A stretch of DNA of 43,645 nt from the NCBI GenBank assembly GCA_016342415.1, contig JAEIOD010000037.1, positions 1-43,645 on the forward strand. The letters are read 5' to 3'. This DNA is from Clostridiales bacterium (GTDB lineage Bacteria; Bacillota; Clostridia; Peptostreptococcales; Acidaminobacteraceae). The notes beneath the pieces are model-generated. The model searched no databases. It saw only the letters and a list, made by a program, of their open reading frames with translations, and had not been told where the DNA came from. The translations under genes and the position numbers were made by a program. Below, in pieces: positions 17,036 through 25,289 of the stretch. The first letter of the stretch is position 1. Each line of letters starts with the position of its first letter.

Positions 17036-17256
17036 CCGCCACCTACCGGGGGAAATACTGAAATGACATCTCCATCTTTAAGCTTAACATCAAATTGTCC
17101 GTCATGACCATTGATTAACAAAATAGCCACTTCTTCAATGGGAATATCCAATTGGTTTAAGATGTCCTTTGGGGTCACTGTGAGTTCAAATGTTTGAACT
17201 TCTTTTTTGAAGCGACCCGTTCTCAGGGTCGCAAATAATCTAACTTCTATGTTCAT
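17032..17256 (-). CDS. MoaD/ThiS-family sulfur-carrier protein
   Basis: 74 residues with a beta-grasp pattern (MNIEVRLFATLRTGR at the start, DVISVFPPVGGG at the end). The C-terminal Gly-Gly needed for adenylation and thiocarboxylation is intact, with one extra Gly before it. It sits one base after the oxidoreductase stop and overlaps the ThiF-like gene by four bases, so all three are co-translated. It probably supplies dithiolene sulfur for pterin cofactor assembly. Confidence 0.88.
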   Translation of the reverse strand: MNIEVRLFATLRTGRFKKEVQTFELTVTPKDILNQLDIPIEEVAILLINGHDGQFDVKLKDGDVISVFPPVGGG

Positions 17257-17257
17257 T

Positions 17258-19048
17258 TTATAATCCTAATTTTTTTAGTCTTTCTTCTGTTGGATAACCT
17301 TCTTTATTCCAGCCTCTTAACTCATAATACTCTGGTAACAACTCAGATAATTTATGAACCCAACCTTTAGAAGGACCATCTGGAATCGGCTCTTCCAATA
17401 GACGTTTTGGTAATTTATCTTCTGAAGGTAAGATGCCCGCTTCCAAGTTAAACTGTCTTTCAATATTCCAAATACGTTCACCGGCTTCTAAAATAGAATC
17501 TGCATTATGAGTCGTACCACATACAGCATTAACTAAATCAGCATACTCTGGTGCACCAAGAGCAAATGATGTAAACAAACATAAACCCAATGAGTCAATA
17601 GATGCTGTTAAATCTTGGAAAATTTTCGCCCAAAGCGGTTTATCTTTTAATGACAAACGATCTAACTTTTCAGGAAGTGCTAAAATTTCAGGAGAAATCA
17701 AATACCCTCTTACATGACAACCGCCACGGTTAGATGTCGCATATTGCAATCCTTGACCTTGGATACCTCTAGGGTCATAAGCTGGGATTTCCAGTTTTTT
17801 AACCGACATTGATAAATCAGCAACACCATAACTATCTGCTAATCTATAAGAACCCATCGCAAGTTTTTTACCAAAACCTTCTGCTCTACCTGTTTTTCTC
17901 ATCCACTCAACTATAGAGTCTGCGTCACCCCATTTAAGCGTAAGACCTTCTAATTCTTCTTCTTTTACATGACCTCTTTGATACAATTCCATAGCAGCTG
18001 CTAAAGTTGCACCAGCAGAGATTGTATCAATACCCACTTCGTTACACATATGATTGGCTTTTATGATCTGATCCATATCACTGATACCACAGTCTGCACC
18101 AAACGCCCAAATTGTTTCATACTCAGGTCCGCCACCTTCGCCATCACCAATTCTTACGTGACGACCACAAGCGATAGGACATCTATAACATGCTGTTTTT
18201 TTGATTAAATGTTTCTCAGCTAATGTTTCACCACTAATCTCTTCTGCTTTATCAAAATATGATTCTTGGAAGTTGTTTACAGGAAATGCACCGTTCTCGT
18301 TTATGATATTAACAAGTACCGCTGTACCATATGTTGGTAAACCAGATCCTGTTACACCATTCTCTTTTATTTTTCCCAAACAGTCTTTAAAGATTGTTTG
18401 AAGAGCGGCTTCATCATAAATTTCTGGTTTTGAAGAACCTTTTACCGTGATTGCTTTTAAGTTCTTAGAACCCATAACAGCACCTACGCCCGAACGACCT
18501 GCAGCTCTGTCTTTTTCATTCATAATCGCTGCAATCATCGATAAGTTTTCACCAGCTGGTCCTATCGTCATAACTCTAGCATTATCTGGGATTTCCTTCA
18601 TTAGGATATCAGAAGTTTCAGAAACCACTTTCCCCCATATATGAGCGGCATCTCTGAATTCCACTTTATCATCTTCAATGTTTATGTAAGTCGGTTTTGC
18701 TGCTTTCCCTTCAAGAATAATCACATCATAACCAGCAAACTTCAGTTCTGCACCCCAATATCCACCTGAATTAGAGCTTGCAATTGTACCTGATAATGGT
18801 GATTTGGTGACGACCATATAACGTCCACCAGTTGGTGTCGGCGTACCCGTAAGTGGTCCCGTCACCACCAACAATTTGTTTTCAGGACTTAATGCATCTA
18901 CATTAGCATCTACTTCATCTCTGAAAATCTTAGTACCTAGACCACGTCCACCAATAAACTTCTGAGCCATTTCCAAATCCAAGACTTCTACCTTGTAGGT
19001 AAGCTCTGTTAAATTTACTCTTAAAATTTTTCCATTATAACCTTTCAT
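17258..19048 (-). CDS. aor: Aldehyde:ferredoxin oxidoreductase (tungsten enzyme)
   Basis: 596 residues, close to the roughly 605 of Pyrococcus AOR. It opens with GKILRVNLTE and FIGGRGLGTKIF, and binds tungstopterin through segments such as TGGRYMVVTKSPLSG and AAGRSGVGAVMGSKNLKAI. The [4Fe-4S] ligands Cys287, Cys290, Cys294 and Cys489 sit at the spacing known for AOR. It interconverts aldehydes and carboxylic acids with ferredoxin, for example aldehydes from amino-acid fermentation. AAGGAGG precedes the ATG. A sigma-54 promoter and activator sites lie directly upstream, and cofactor-sulfur genes follow. Confidence 0.95.
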   Translation of the reverse strand: MKGYNGKILRVNLTELTYKVEVLDLEMAQKFIGGRGLGTKIFRDEVDANVDALSPENKLLVVTGPLTGTPTPTGGRYMVVTKSPLSGTIASSNSGGYWGAELKFAGYDVIILEGKAAKPTYINIEDDKVEFRDAAHIWGKVVSETSDILMKEIPDNARVMTIGPAGENLSMIAAIMNEKDRAAGRSGVGAVMGSKNLKAITVKGSSKPEIYDEAALQTIFKDCLGKIKENGVTGSGLPTYGTAVLVNIINENGAFPVNNFQESYFDKAEEISGETLAEKHLIKKTACYRCPIACGRHVRIGDGEGGGPEYETIWAFGADCGISDMDQIIKANHMCNEVGIDTISAGATLAAAMELYQRGHVKEEELEGLTLKWGDADSIVEWMRKTGRAEGFGKKLAMGSYRLADSYGVADLSMSVKKLEIPAYDPRGIQGQGLQYATSNRGGCHVRGYLISPEILALPEKLDRLSLKDKPLWAKIFQDLTASIDSLGLCLFTSFALGAPEYADLVNAVCGTTHNADSILEAGERIWNIERQFNLEAGILPSEDKLPKRLLEEPIPDGPSKGWVHKLSELLPEYYELRGWNKEGYPTEERLKKLGL

Positions 19049-19084
19049 TATTACCTCCTTATATATTGTACTAAGGTTCTATAA

Positions 19085-19100
19085 CGCATAAATGATGCCA
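19085..19100 (-). promoter_or_regulatory. Sigma-54 promoter of the aor operon
   Basis: On the minus strand the sequence TGGCAT-N5-ATGC has the invariant GG and GC at the exact -24/-12 spacing of the sigma-54 consensus TGGCAC-N5-TTGC. The predicted start (near 19074) gives a leader of about 25 bases with AAGGAGG before aor. A sigma-54 activator gene lies immediately upstream. Confidence 0.8.
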
Positions 19101-19133
19101 AAAAAAAGAAACGCCATCCGTAGACAACGTTCC
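19100..19133 (-). terminator. Terminator of the sigma-54 activator gene
   Basis: GGAACGTTGTC and GATGGCGTTTC form a stem (with several G-T pairs) closed by C(TACG)G, a very stable tetraloop type, and followed by eight T residues on the minus strand. Its last T overlaps the -24 element of the aor promoter. Confidence 0.85.
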
Positions 19134-19195
19134 ATTTCGATACAACTTTTTAATTAATTATGTTCCATATTTGAACACTGTTCTATATCGATACA
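19128..19195 (-). promoter_or_regulatory. Three 17-bp repeats, candidate activator sites
   Basis: On the plus strand three related 17-mers occur: CGTTCCATTTCGATACA (19128-19144), TGTTCCATATTTGAACA (19161-19177) and TGTTCTATATCGATACA (19179-19195). The consensus is TGTTCYATWTYGAWACA, an imperfect palindrome of the TGT-N11-ACA type. They are centred about 62, 95 and 113 bp upstream of the predicted aor start, the usual range for sigma-54 enhancer sites. Two of them lie in the last codons of the activator gene. Confidence 0.7.
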
Positions 19196-21052
19196 GTGTT
19201 TTTCAATTTTTCTATACAATGTGTTTCTACCAATATTTAGAACTTTGGCAGCCAAAGTAATATTACCACTGAAATGTTTCAAGATTTGAGTGATATGTTT
19301 TTTTTCAATAGAATCCAAAGAAAATAAATCTACAGGTTCCAGCTTGGTTTTATGATTCAGTTTTATTTCGGGCATTTCATCATAAGCAGGAATACTTTCA
19401 GTATTAATAATCAATTCTACTAGATTTTCTAATTCCCGTATATTGCCTGGCCAATTGTAATGCATCAGATAGTTCATATAATCGTCTGGCAATTCTACAG
19501 GATTCTTATTGAGTTTCTTGGAAATTCTGCTCATAAAATATTCTACCAAATCAGGCACATCTTCTCTTCTTTCTCGTAAAGATGGGAGTTTGATCGGTAA
19601 GACATTTAACCTGTAAAACAAATCTTTTCTGAAGTTGCCTTTTTTGACTTCTTCAATTAAATCTTTATTGGTAGCTGCAATTATTCTAACATCTACCGGT
19701 ATTTCATTGGTACTACCAATTCTTGAGACCGTTGATTCTTCAATGACTCTAAGAAGTCTTGTTTGCATATCTATTGGCATTTCACCAATTTCATCCAAGA
19801 AGATGGTGCCGCCATCCGCAATTTCAAATTTCCCTGGTTGTCCACTTCTTTTAGCACCTGTAAAAGCGCCTTCCTCATAACCAAACAACTCGGATTCAAT
19901 TAAATTCTTGGGAATGGCACCACAGTTTATGGCAACAAAGGCTTCATTGCTTCTGATAGAGTAGTTTTGAATGGCCTGAGCAAATATTTCTTTACCAGTA
20001 CCACTTTCTCCCATGATTAATACAGTGGATTTGCTGTCTGCTACTTTTTTTGCAAAAGCAACAACATTTAAAAAGCTTTCATTCACACCAATGATTTTAT
20101 CAAAGGTATAAATAGCTCTTCTACCCATGATTCTATTGGCTAATTTTCGCATCTTTTTAATATCCTTTATAACAAAAATCATTTGATCAATCTGTTCATC
20201 AGCATCCAAGATAGGATAAATGGATACATTGTATAAGACTTTGTTCAACTTTGAACGCATGTGCATTTCTTCATCTACTATAGATTTTTTATGAGATATA
20301 TTGATAATGATATCCTTATAATTGGGCATGATATCATTAAAATTGATTGACTTAAGTTCTTCTTGATTAAACCCGAGCGCTTTCATCACATATGGATTGA
20401 AAGAGATAATACGCCCTTCCAAATCTACAGTTAAAATCGCTGAAGGAATGGAATTGATTATCGTTTCCGTATATATTTTTGAAGCGTTGAGTTGATTGTT
20501 ATAAGCATGTCCTTCCAACATCTTCTCAATGGCATGCGAGGCCGCTACCACCATGCCTAAAGTATGTGAATGAACCCCTTCGCTAAATCCGGTCAGATCC
20601 AAACACCCAATGATAGAACCATCTACATCATGAATAGGCGCTCCAGAACAAGTCCACCTATGGTAAGCTTTTATATAATGTTCACCTGCAGATATTTGTA
20701 CGGGTTTGTCTTCATAAAGTGCAGTTCCCATTGCATTTGTGCCGATGCTTTTTTCATCCATAAAAGCACCTGGAACCATTTCAAAGGAAAAAGCAGTCTC
20801 TAAAATTTCTTCGTCACCAATCAGACTTAAGATGCAGCCATCTTTGTCTGTCAATATTGCAAAGAAATTTGATCCTTTTACAAAATTATATAAGTGGTTC
20901 ATAAAAGGCTCTGCAATTTGAATAAAATTTTCTTGACTCATCAATCTTTTATGAAGATCTTCAGGCGATAATATTCTCTTACTAACAACCTGTGTTTTTT
21001 CAATTCCAAATAATTTACATCTATCATGAGAATTCTCTACATATGATTTCAT
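19154..21052 (-). CDS. AcoR-like sigma-54-dependent transcriptional activator
   Basis: 632 residues. A GAF-type sensor domain covers about 50-185, with DEKSIGTNAMGTAL and CSGAPIHD typical of AcoR relatives. A PAS domain follows at about 195-300, then an AAA+ domain with Walker A GESGTGKE (348-355), the sigma-54 contact loop GAFTGA (395-400) and Walker B FLDEIGEM. A Fis-type helix-turn-helix (ITLAAKVLNIGRNTLYRKI) ends the protein. There is no receiver domain, so it responds directly to a ligand or redox cue. It lies directly upstream of the sigma-54 promoter of aor and is the likely activator. GAGGTG precedes the ATG. Confidence 0.93.
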   Translation of the reverse strand: MKSYVENSHDRCKLFGIEKTQVVSKRILSPEDLHKRLMSQENFIQIAEPFMNHLYNFVKGSNFFAILTDKDGCILSLIGDEEILETAFSFEMVPGAFMDEKSIGTNAMGTALYEDKPVQISAGEHYIKAYHRWTCSGAPIHDVDGSIIGCLDLTGFSEGVHSHTLGMVVAASHAIEKMLEGHAYNNQLNASKIYTETIINSIPSAILTVDLEGRIISFNPYVMKALGFNQEELKSINFNDIMPNYKDIIINISHKKSIVDEEMHMRSKLNKVLYNVSIYPILDADEQIDQMIFVIKDIKKMRKLANRIMGRRAIYTFDKIIGVNESFLNVVAFAKKVADSKSTVLIMGESGTGKEIFAQAIQNYSIRSNEAFVAINCGAIPKNLIESELFGYEEGAFTGAKRSGQPGKFEIADGGTIFLDEIGEMPIDMQTRLLRVIEESTVSRIGSTNEIPVDVRIIAATNKDLIEEVKKGNFRKDLFYRLNVLPIKLPSLRERREDVPDLVEYFMSRISKKLNKNPVELPDDYMNYLMHYNWPGNIRELENLVELIINTESIPAYDEMPEIKLNHKTKLEPVDLFSLDSIEKKHITQILKHFSGNITLAAKVLNIGRNTLYRKIEKHCIDIEQCSNMEHN

Positions 21053-21093
21053 TAATTCACCTCTTATTTAGCATACATTATTTTAAAGATAAA

Positions 21094-21119
21094 TAAAAGA
21101 AGAGATGCTAGGCATCTCT
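21094..21119 (-). terminator. Terminator of the twin membrane-protein operon
   Basis: A perfect 8-bp stem AGAGATGC/GCATCTCT with a CTA loop on the minus strand, followed by TCTTTTATTT. It overlaps the stop codon of the second membrane-protein gene. Confidence 0.75.
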
Positions 21120-21917
21120 ATAGTCACTCGTTTCCGGTTCTTTTTCTATTGCTTGATTGTATACAGCTGTCATCGTTATAGTTAAAAACATAGATATTAT
21201 CCCTGAAAGAATACCTGTTATTATTATCGTGACGATTGATTCCGATAAGAATAGACTTCTTAACAGAAATGATACCAACATAAAACCTATATAAGTAAAA
21301 AATACTCTAAAAAAGTTATGACTCACAAGTTTGATACTGTTTAACCATCCTCTTATCGGACCAACATCTTCGATAACAATACTGTATTGAATCATGATGC
21401 ACATGTTAATATATGCAAACAATCCAATAACAAAAACTATGATCAATATGACCATCACAGGTGGCGCGGCTATGGATAAAACAACCAGAATAACCATGAC
21501 GATTATTAACGGTATAAACGTTAACATCATAAATAAGAAACTCACTATTAAAGCGAATATTTTCTTAAGACTGTAATAAATAATGTCTTCAATAGTCATC
21601 TCATTTTTATTGAAGAACTTATTTGAAATACTGATGACAACATTCATATTCATAAACACAATCAAAGTCAATCCAAAGCTCATCAATGTTTGAAAGCCTG
21701 TCATTCCAGGCATGTTTTCTACTTGGGTTCTGTAGACTTCAGGATCTGTAAAAGCAAGACTTAAATCTGCCGTTGATAATGGTTGATAATAAATACCTTG
21801 AACAATCTGTATTGCCAACATAATCAACAGCAATACCAAAAGAGGTTTGTATGTTGATTTAATACACTCTACGGCATCAGCAATGCCTTTTCCAATATCT
21901 AATTTAATTTTCTTCAT
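21108..21917 (-). CDS. Membrane protein, second of a paralogous pair
   Basis: 269 residues with about six membrane segments and a short cytoplasmic N-terminus (KLDIGKGIADAVECIKSTYKPLL). I do not recognise a named family with certainty. It resembles the preceding gene in its N-terminal IGxxIxDAV segment, in the middle NSxxxVSHNFFRxxFTxIGxxxL motif, and in length. Such pairs suggest a heteromeric membrane complex. ATG at 21917 after GGAG is preferred over a GTG at 21932. It overlaps the upstream paralogue by 14 bases. Confidence 0.8.
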   Translation of the reverse strand: MKKIKLDIGKGIADAVECIKSTYKPLLVLLLIMLAIQIVQGIYYQPLSTADLSLAFTDPEVYRTQVENMPGMTGFQTLMSFGLTLIVFMNMNVVISISNKFFNKNEMTIEDIIYYSLKKIFALIVSFLFMMLTFIPLIIVMVILVVLSIAAPPVMVILIIVFVIGLFAYINMCIMIQYSIVIEDVGPIRGWLNSIKLVSHNFFRVFFTYIGFMLVSFLLRSLFLSESIVTIIITGILSGIISMFLTITMTAVYNQAIEKEPETSDYRDA

Positions 21918-22710
21918 AATACTCCAATTCACATTCGTTATCTTGATACGGTTTTTTAGAAACTTGTTTATACAAAGTTGTTATGAAAACAATAGCGTAC
22001 AAAGATAAGAATGCATCAATAATTGCTTTAATAACAACTACAACAACACTTGTATCTTTTAAAATCGTACCTATAATAAGTGTCAAAATACCATAGCCTA
22101 TAAATGTGAATAACAATCTAAAGAAATTATGACTTACAACACTAAAACTGTTTTTTATAGCCTGAAAGGCACTCACTTCTTCGGTAATGATACTTTGATT
22201 AATAAACGTCAACATCATTGCATAAGCTAACATGATTAATAACATGAGAAAAAACGGCGCAAAACTACCATAATACATATTGGTGATTGTTCTAAACATC
22301 AGCAAATACATAAGTATTACCGGAATCAAAACCATTACACCTGCAAAAATCATTTTCCCTAATTTCCTTAATACAAATACAAATTGCTCTTTGTAACTCA
22401 ATTGTCTTTTTTCAATGGTATCATCAATTATCTTAATATACATCGCTTGAATACAAACGCTTATCAAGCCAATCACAATCATAAAAGGCAGTATCATAAG
22501 AAACGACTTAATCATTAATTCAAACGGTGATTTATAACCAGTGTATAGAAGCGCTTCAATGTCTCCAGTAAATACCGAGACTGTATATGCTGTTGTAATC
22601 AAACCAATACCCAACATGAATAAATAGTTGATCAAAAGTAGTTTCCAACTCATTCTTATATGTTGAACCGCATCTGATATGGCTTCACCAATCTCCAATT
22701 TTTCTCTCAT
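21904..22710 (-). CDS. Membrane protein, first of a paralogous pair
   Basis: 268 residues with about six membrane segments, starting KLEIGEAISDAVQHIRMSWKLLL. It shares the motif NSFSVVSHNFFRLLFTFIGYG with the next gene. No catalytic motif or transporter signature is visible and no function is assigned. A strong site (AGGAGG) precedes the ATG, and an extended -10 promoter lies upstream. Confidence 0.8.
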   Translation of the reverse strand: MREKLEIGEAISDAVQHIRMSWKLLLINYLFMLGIGLITTAYTVSVFTGDIEALLYTGYKSPFELMIKSFLMILPFMIVIGLISVCIQAMYIKIIDDTIEKRQLSYKEQFVFVLRKLGKMIFAGVMVLIPVILMYLLMFRTITNMYYGSFAPFFLMLLIMLAYAMMLTFINQSIITEEVSAFQAIKNSFSVVSHNFFRLLFTFIGYGILTLIIGTILKDTSVVVVVIKAIIDAFLSLYAIVFITTLYKQVSKKPYQDNECELEYYEEN

Positions 22711-22747
22711 CTTTTCCTCCTATTATCATCTAAATAATTCCATAGCA

Positions 22748-22756
22748 ATTATACCA
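22748..22756 (-). promoter_or_regulatory. Extended -10 promoter of the twin membrane genes
   Basis: TGGTATAAT on the minus strand, 37 bases before the ATG at 22710. The -35 region is poor (ATCCTT at 17 bp), which the extended element can compensate. Confidence 0.55.
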
Positions 22757-22786
22757 TATACTGGCATAAAAAGGATATTTGATGTT

Positions 22787-22830
22787 AAAATAAATGTTGA
22801 TAACTTTCAGATACAGAAAGTTATCAACAT
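22787..22830 (-). terminator. Terminator after the DUF4177 gene
   Basis: A perfect 15-bp stem (arms 22794-22808 and 22816-22830) with a 7-base loop, followed on the minus strand by TTATTTTAA. It lies about 15 bases past the DUF4177 stop. Confidence 0.8.
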
Positions 22831-22845
22831 AGTTGCTCAGTTGTT

Positions 22846-23031
22846 CTATGCTTCTATCTTTTGTTCAAAAATAATCTCATATTCTGTTGGTTTACCGTGT
22901 CCATTGTATCTAATAGGCAACAACTGCACAACTCGCCAGCCTTCTTTGGCATGCTTATCAATGACTTCATGATGATTAGCGGTTTGAAAAACACCATTTA
23001 ATACTACTTCCACATATTTATATTTGTACAT
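22846..23031 (-). CDS. DUF4177 family small protein
   Basis: 61 residues starting MYKYKYVEVV and containing the family's HAKEGWRVVQLLP core. DUF4177 proteins are small alpha/beta proteins of unknown role. The start at 23031 is chosen because AAGGAGAAGG lies just before it; an upstream in-frame start (23067) would run back into the esterase gene. It is 16 bases after the esterase stop, so the two form an operon. Confidence 0.85.
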   Translation of the reverse strand: MYKYKYVEVVLNGVFQTANHHEVIDKHAKEGWRVVQLLPIRYNGHGKPTEYEIIFEQKIEA

Positions 23032-23047
23032 AATCCTTCTCCTTGTT

Positions 23048-24019
23048 TTATATTGCCTTATTGACATCAGGTTGCTTCTTAAAATAATGATTTACTGCAT
23101 AATTAAATTGTTCCAAAATATATGTCTTGGCTTCTATAGATATTTTAGCCTTAGGATTAACAACCTCAAAACCATGAAATGCCCCTTCCAATACTTTGCA
23201 TTCAGCAGATACTCCTGCCTGTTTAAGCCTTTTAACATAATCAAGGGTCTCATCTAAAAAAGGATCCAAACTTCCAACAAATGTACTTAACGGTGGTAAA
23301 TTTTCTAGCGATTCAGCTCTTGATGGTGCTGCGTAACATGAGGTCTCTTTACTATTAGCCAAGTATAAATCCCAAGCATATTTACTTAGAGCTTCATTCC
23401 AAATAGGTCCATCATGATTTTTCATGGAATCAGTCGTCATTTGGTCATCCAACATCGGATACATTGGCATTTGATAAGCAATGTTTATCTCACCTAAATC
23501 CCTAGCCATTAGATTTATAGCAGCTGTTAAACCACCACCTGCACTAATGCCAGCCGTAAACAATTGGTCTTTTCGAAAACCTAGTTCCTCATGATTTTTT
23601 ATCATCCATTTTAACGTATCATAACAATCATGAATCGCTGCAGGATACGGACGATCAAAAGATTTTCTATATTCAGGAGAAACAATAACACATTGTCTTT
23701 TTAATAAAAATTCTTTCATAACACCATGATCTTGTTCAGGCGATCCCATGATATAGCCACCACCGTGCATATAAAGTAAACCAGGTATATCTTTATTCGA
23801 GTTTACTGGTTTATAAACAACGACTCTAATTGAGCGTCCCTTTTCTCTACTCTTTATAAAGTGTTCCCTAGTATCATAACCTTCTACAGACTTTATTTTT
23901 AGTCTATTCCCAAATTTGATTAACAGTTCAAATCTCTTTTTATCAGGAACAATTGAATATTTCAAGAGTCTAGCATGTAAACGAAGCTCTTTATCAATCA
24001 TCTTATAAGTTACTTTCAT
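23048..24019 (-). CDS. Alpha/beta-hydrolase esterase, HSL (hormone-sensitive lipase) family
   Basis: 323 residues. The oxyanion motif HGGG is at 85-88, the nucleophile elbow GISAGG has Ser159, and the acid is Asp252 in SLDPFLDE with His282 in GAFHGFEV. This is a full catalytic triad of the bacterial HSL (family IV) carboxylesterases, which act on short-chain esters. There is no signal peptide, so it is cytoplasmic. A GAGG site precedes the ATG. The natural substrate is unknown. Confidence 0.9.
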   Translation of the reverse strand: MKVTYKMIDKELRLHARLLKYSIVPDKKRFELLIKFGNRLKIKSVEGYDTREHFIKSREKGRSIRVVVYKPVNSNKDIPGLLYMHGGGYIMGSPEQDHGVMKEFLLKRQCVIVSPEYRKSFDRPYPAAIHDCYDTLKWMIKNHEELGFRKDQLFTAGISAGGGLTAAINLMARDLGEINIAYQMPMYPMLDDQMTTDSMKNHDGPIWNEALSKYAWDLYLANSKETSCYAAPSRAESLENLPPLSTFVGSLDPFLDETLDYVKRLKQAGVSAECKVLEGAFHGFEVVNPKAKISIEAKTYILEQFNYAVNHYFKKQPDVNKAI

Positions 24020-24366
24020 ATCACCGTCCTCTATCTCTAAATTTCAATTCTCTATTCTATTATATAGGAAAGCAATTGGAAATATGATAAAAAATATACA
24101 AATCATTCATATTGATATAATACATAATATATTTTTTGATAAGTTGTTATCACTTTTGAGCTTGTAATAAAGGATACAACAGGAATATATGTTATATCCA
24201 TACTTCGTACTGCTCTCCAATTGCCGTTTCTTATTGGAGAATATTAACAAGTCCTTAATTATTATAAAAATTCCATTATCATTTATTATTTAAAAATGTT
24301 TTCAATAATATTAATGCTATAGTCATAACGGCGGTTGTATCAAAACTAATATCACAAGGAGATTTT
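24020..24366. other. Divergent intergenic region
   Basis: 347 bp between the leftward esterase and the rightward CPBP gene. It holds a minus-strand TATAAT (24059-24064) suited to the esterase and an extended -10 for the CPBP gene. An 8-bp inverted repeat TCTCCAAT/ATTGGAGA lies at 24214-24240 with an 11-base loop. No open frame looks coding. Confidence 0.6.
24315..24323 (+). promoter_or_regulatory. Extended -10 promoter of the CPBP gene
   Basis: TGCTATAGT on the plus strand, 43 bases before the ATG at 24367, with no good -35. Confidence 0.45.
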
Positions 24367-25251
24367 ATGAAGTACATCAAATTAATTTTTAAAGTAATAT
24401 TTGTAGCACTCATTCCTATCATTTTTCAACTGTTCGGATTTTCAATTACAGGCATCTATATCGGCATAACAGAAGCAGCAAAAACGTTAGGAGAAGATAT
24501 CGATCCAAATGCATTAGCAGATTCAATGGCAAATGATATTGCAAGGATCACACCTCATGTGATATTAATCAGCAGTATCTGCGTTATTTTTGCTTTTTAT
24601 TTGATTCATAAAGGAAAAAAAAGAAACAATATATCAGTTGCTTATAGATTCAATAAGATTCAAACAAAGCACATACCATATGTAATCGCACTTGGTTTTG
24701 TAGGATGTTTATTCTCAATCGGATTTTCCAGTTTGATCAATTTGGCAAGTTTAGATCCAGAAATGATAGAAACCTTAAGCACACTTGTGGTTAATAATTC
24801 AATCATCATCACTTTATTGTCGGTTGGTATATTTGTACCATTATGCGAGGAAATTGTTTTTAGAGGTTCTATTTTAAAGAATCTTTCGGGTAAACTCTCT
24901 GTTAAATGGGCAATCATCATACAAGCTATTTTATTTAGTGCCTATCATATGAATATGGTCCAAGCTTTTCCAACTTTAGTACTCGGTTTACTGACGGGTT
25001 TTGCAGTGTACTACACCAATAGCATTTGGAGCGGTATCATCATACATATACTAAATAATCTCATTGCTATCATACTTAGCAATGTCTTATCGGCTAATTT
25101 TGAGATGAGTAATTTATCATATGGCGTTATTATGGTAATTTCAGGTTTCTCAATCATCTTTATTATTAGAAAACTTTCAAGAGCAAAATCAAATTGGACC
25201 ATCGTTGAAGAACCCATTCAGGAAACACTGGTAACAGAAGACATATTGTAG
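24367..25251 (+). CDS. CPBP-family intramembrane metalloprotease
   Basis: 294 residues with about eight membrane segments. The CPBP (Abi) catalytic motifs are complete: EEIVFRG with Glu161, Glu162 and Arg166; FSAYHMN with His194; and IIHILNN with His227 and Asn230. These are Rce1-like proteases. Bacterial members act in bacteriocin self-immunity, signalling or surface-protein processing. AAGGAG precedes the ATG. No bacteriocin gene is seen beside it, so its role is open. Confidence 0.9.
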   Translation: MKYIKLIFKVIFVALIPIIFQLFGFSITGIYIGITEAAKTLGEDIDPNALADSMANDIARITPHVILISSICVIFAFYLIHKGKKRNNISVAYRFNKIQTKHIPYVIALGFVGCLFSIGFSSLINLASLDPEMIETLSTLVVNNSIIITLLSVGIFVPLCEEIVFRGSILKNLSGKLSVKWAIIIQAILFSAYHMNMVQAFPTLVLGLLTGFAVYYTNSIWSGIIIHILNNLIAIILSNVLSANFEMSNLSYGVIMVISGFSIIFIIRKLSRAKSNWTIVEEPIQETLVTEDIL

Positions 25252-25289
25252 AAAAAGCTATAATGACATGGTCATTATAGCTTTTTTTT
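25252..25289. terminator. Bidirectional terminator
   Basis: A 16-bp perfect stem (25252-25267 with 25271-25286) around a 3-base loop starts right after the CPBP stop. It has A-runs on the left and T-runs on the right, and serves both the CPBP gene and the convergent glycosyltransferase gene. Confidence 0.92.

Noticed and set aside
24181..24240. Terminator-like inverted repeat between the esterase and CPBP genes
   Set aside because: The TCTCCAAT/ATTGGAGA repeat has a long loop, no T-run and no gene ending beside it, so it is noted only as part of the intergenic region.
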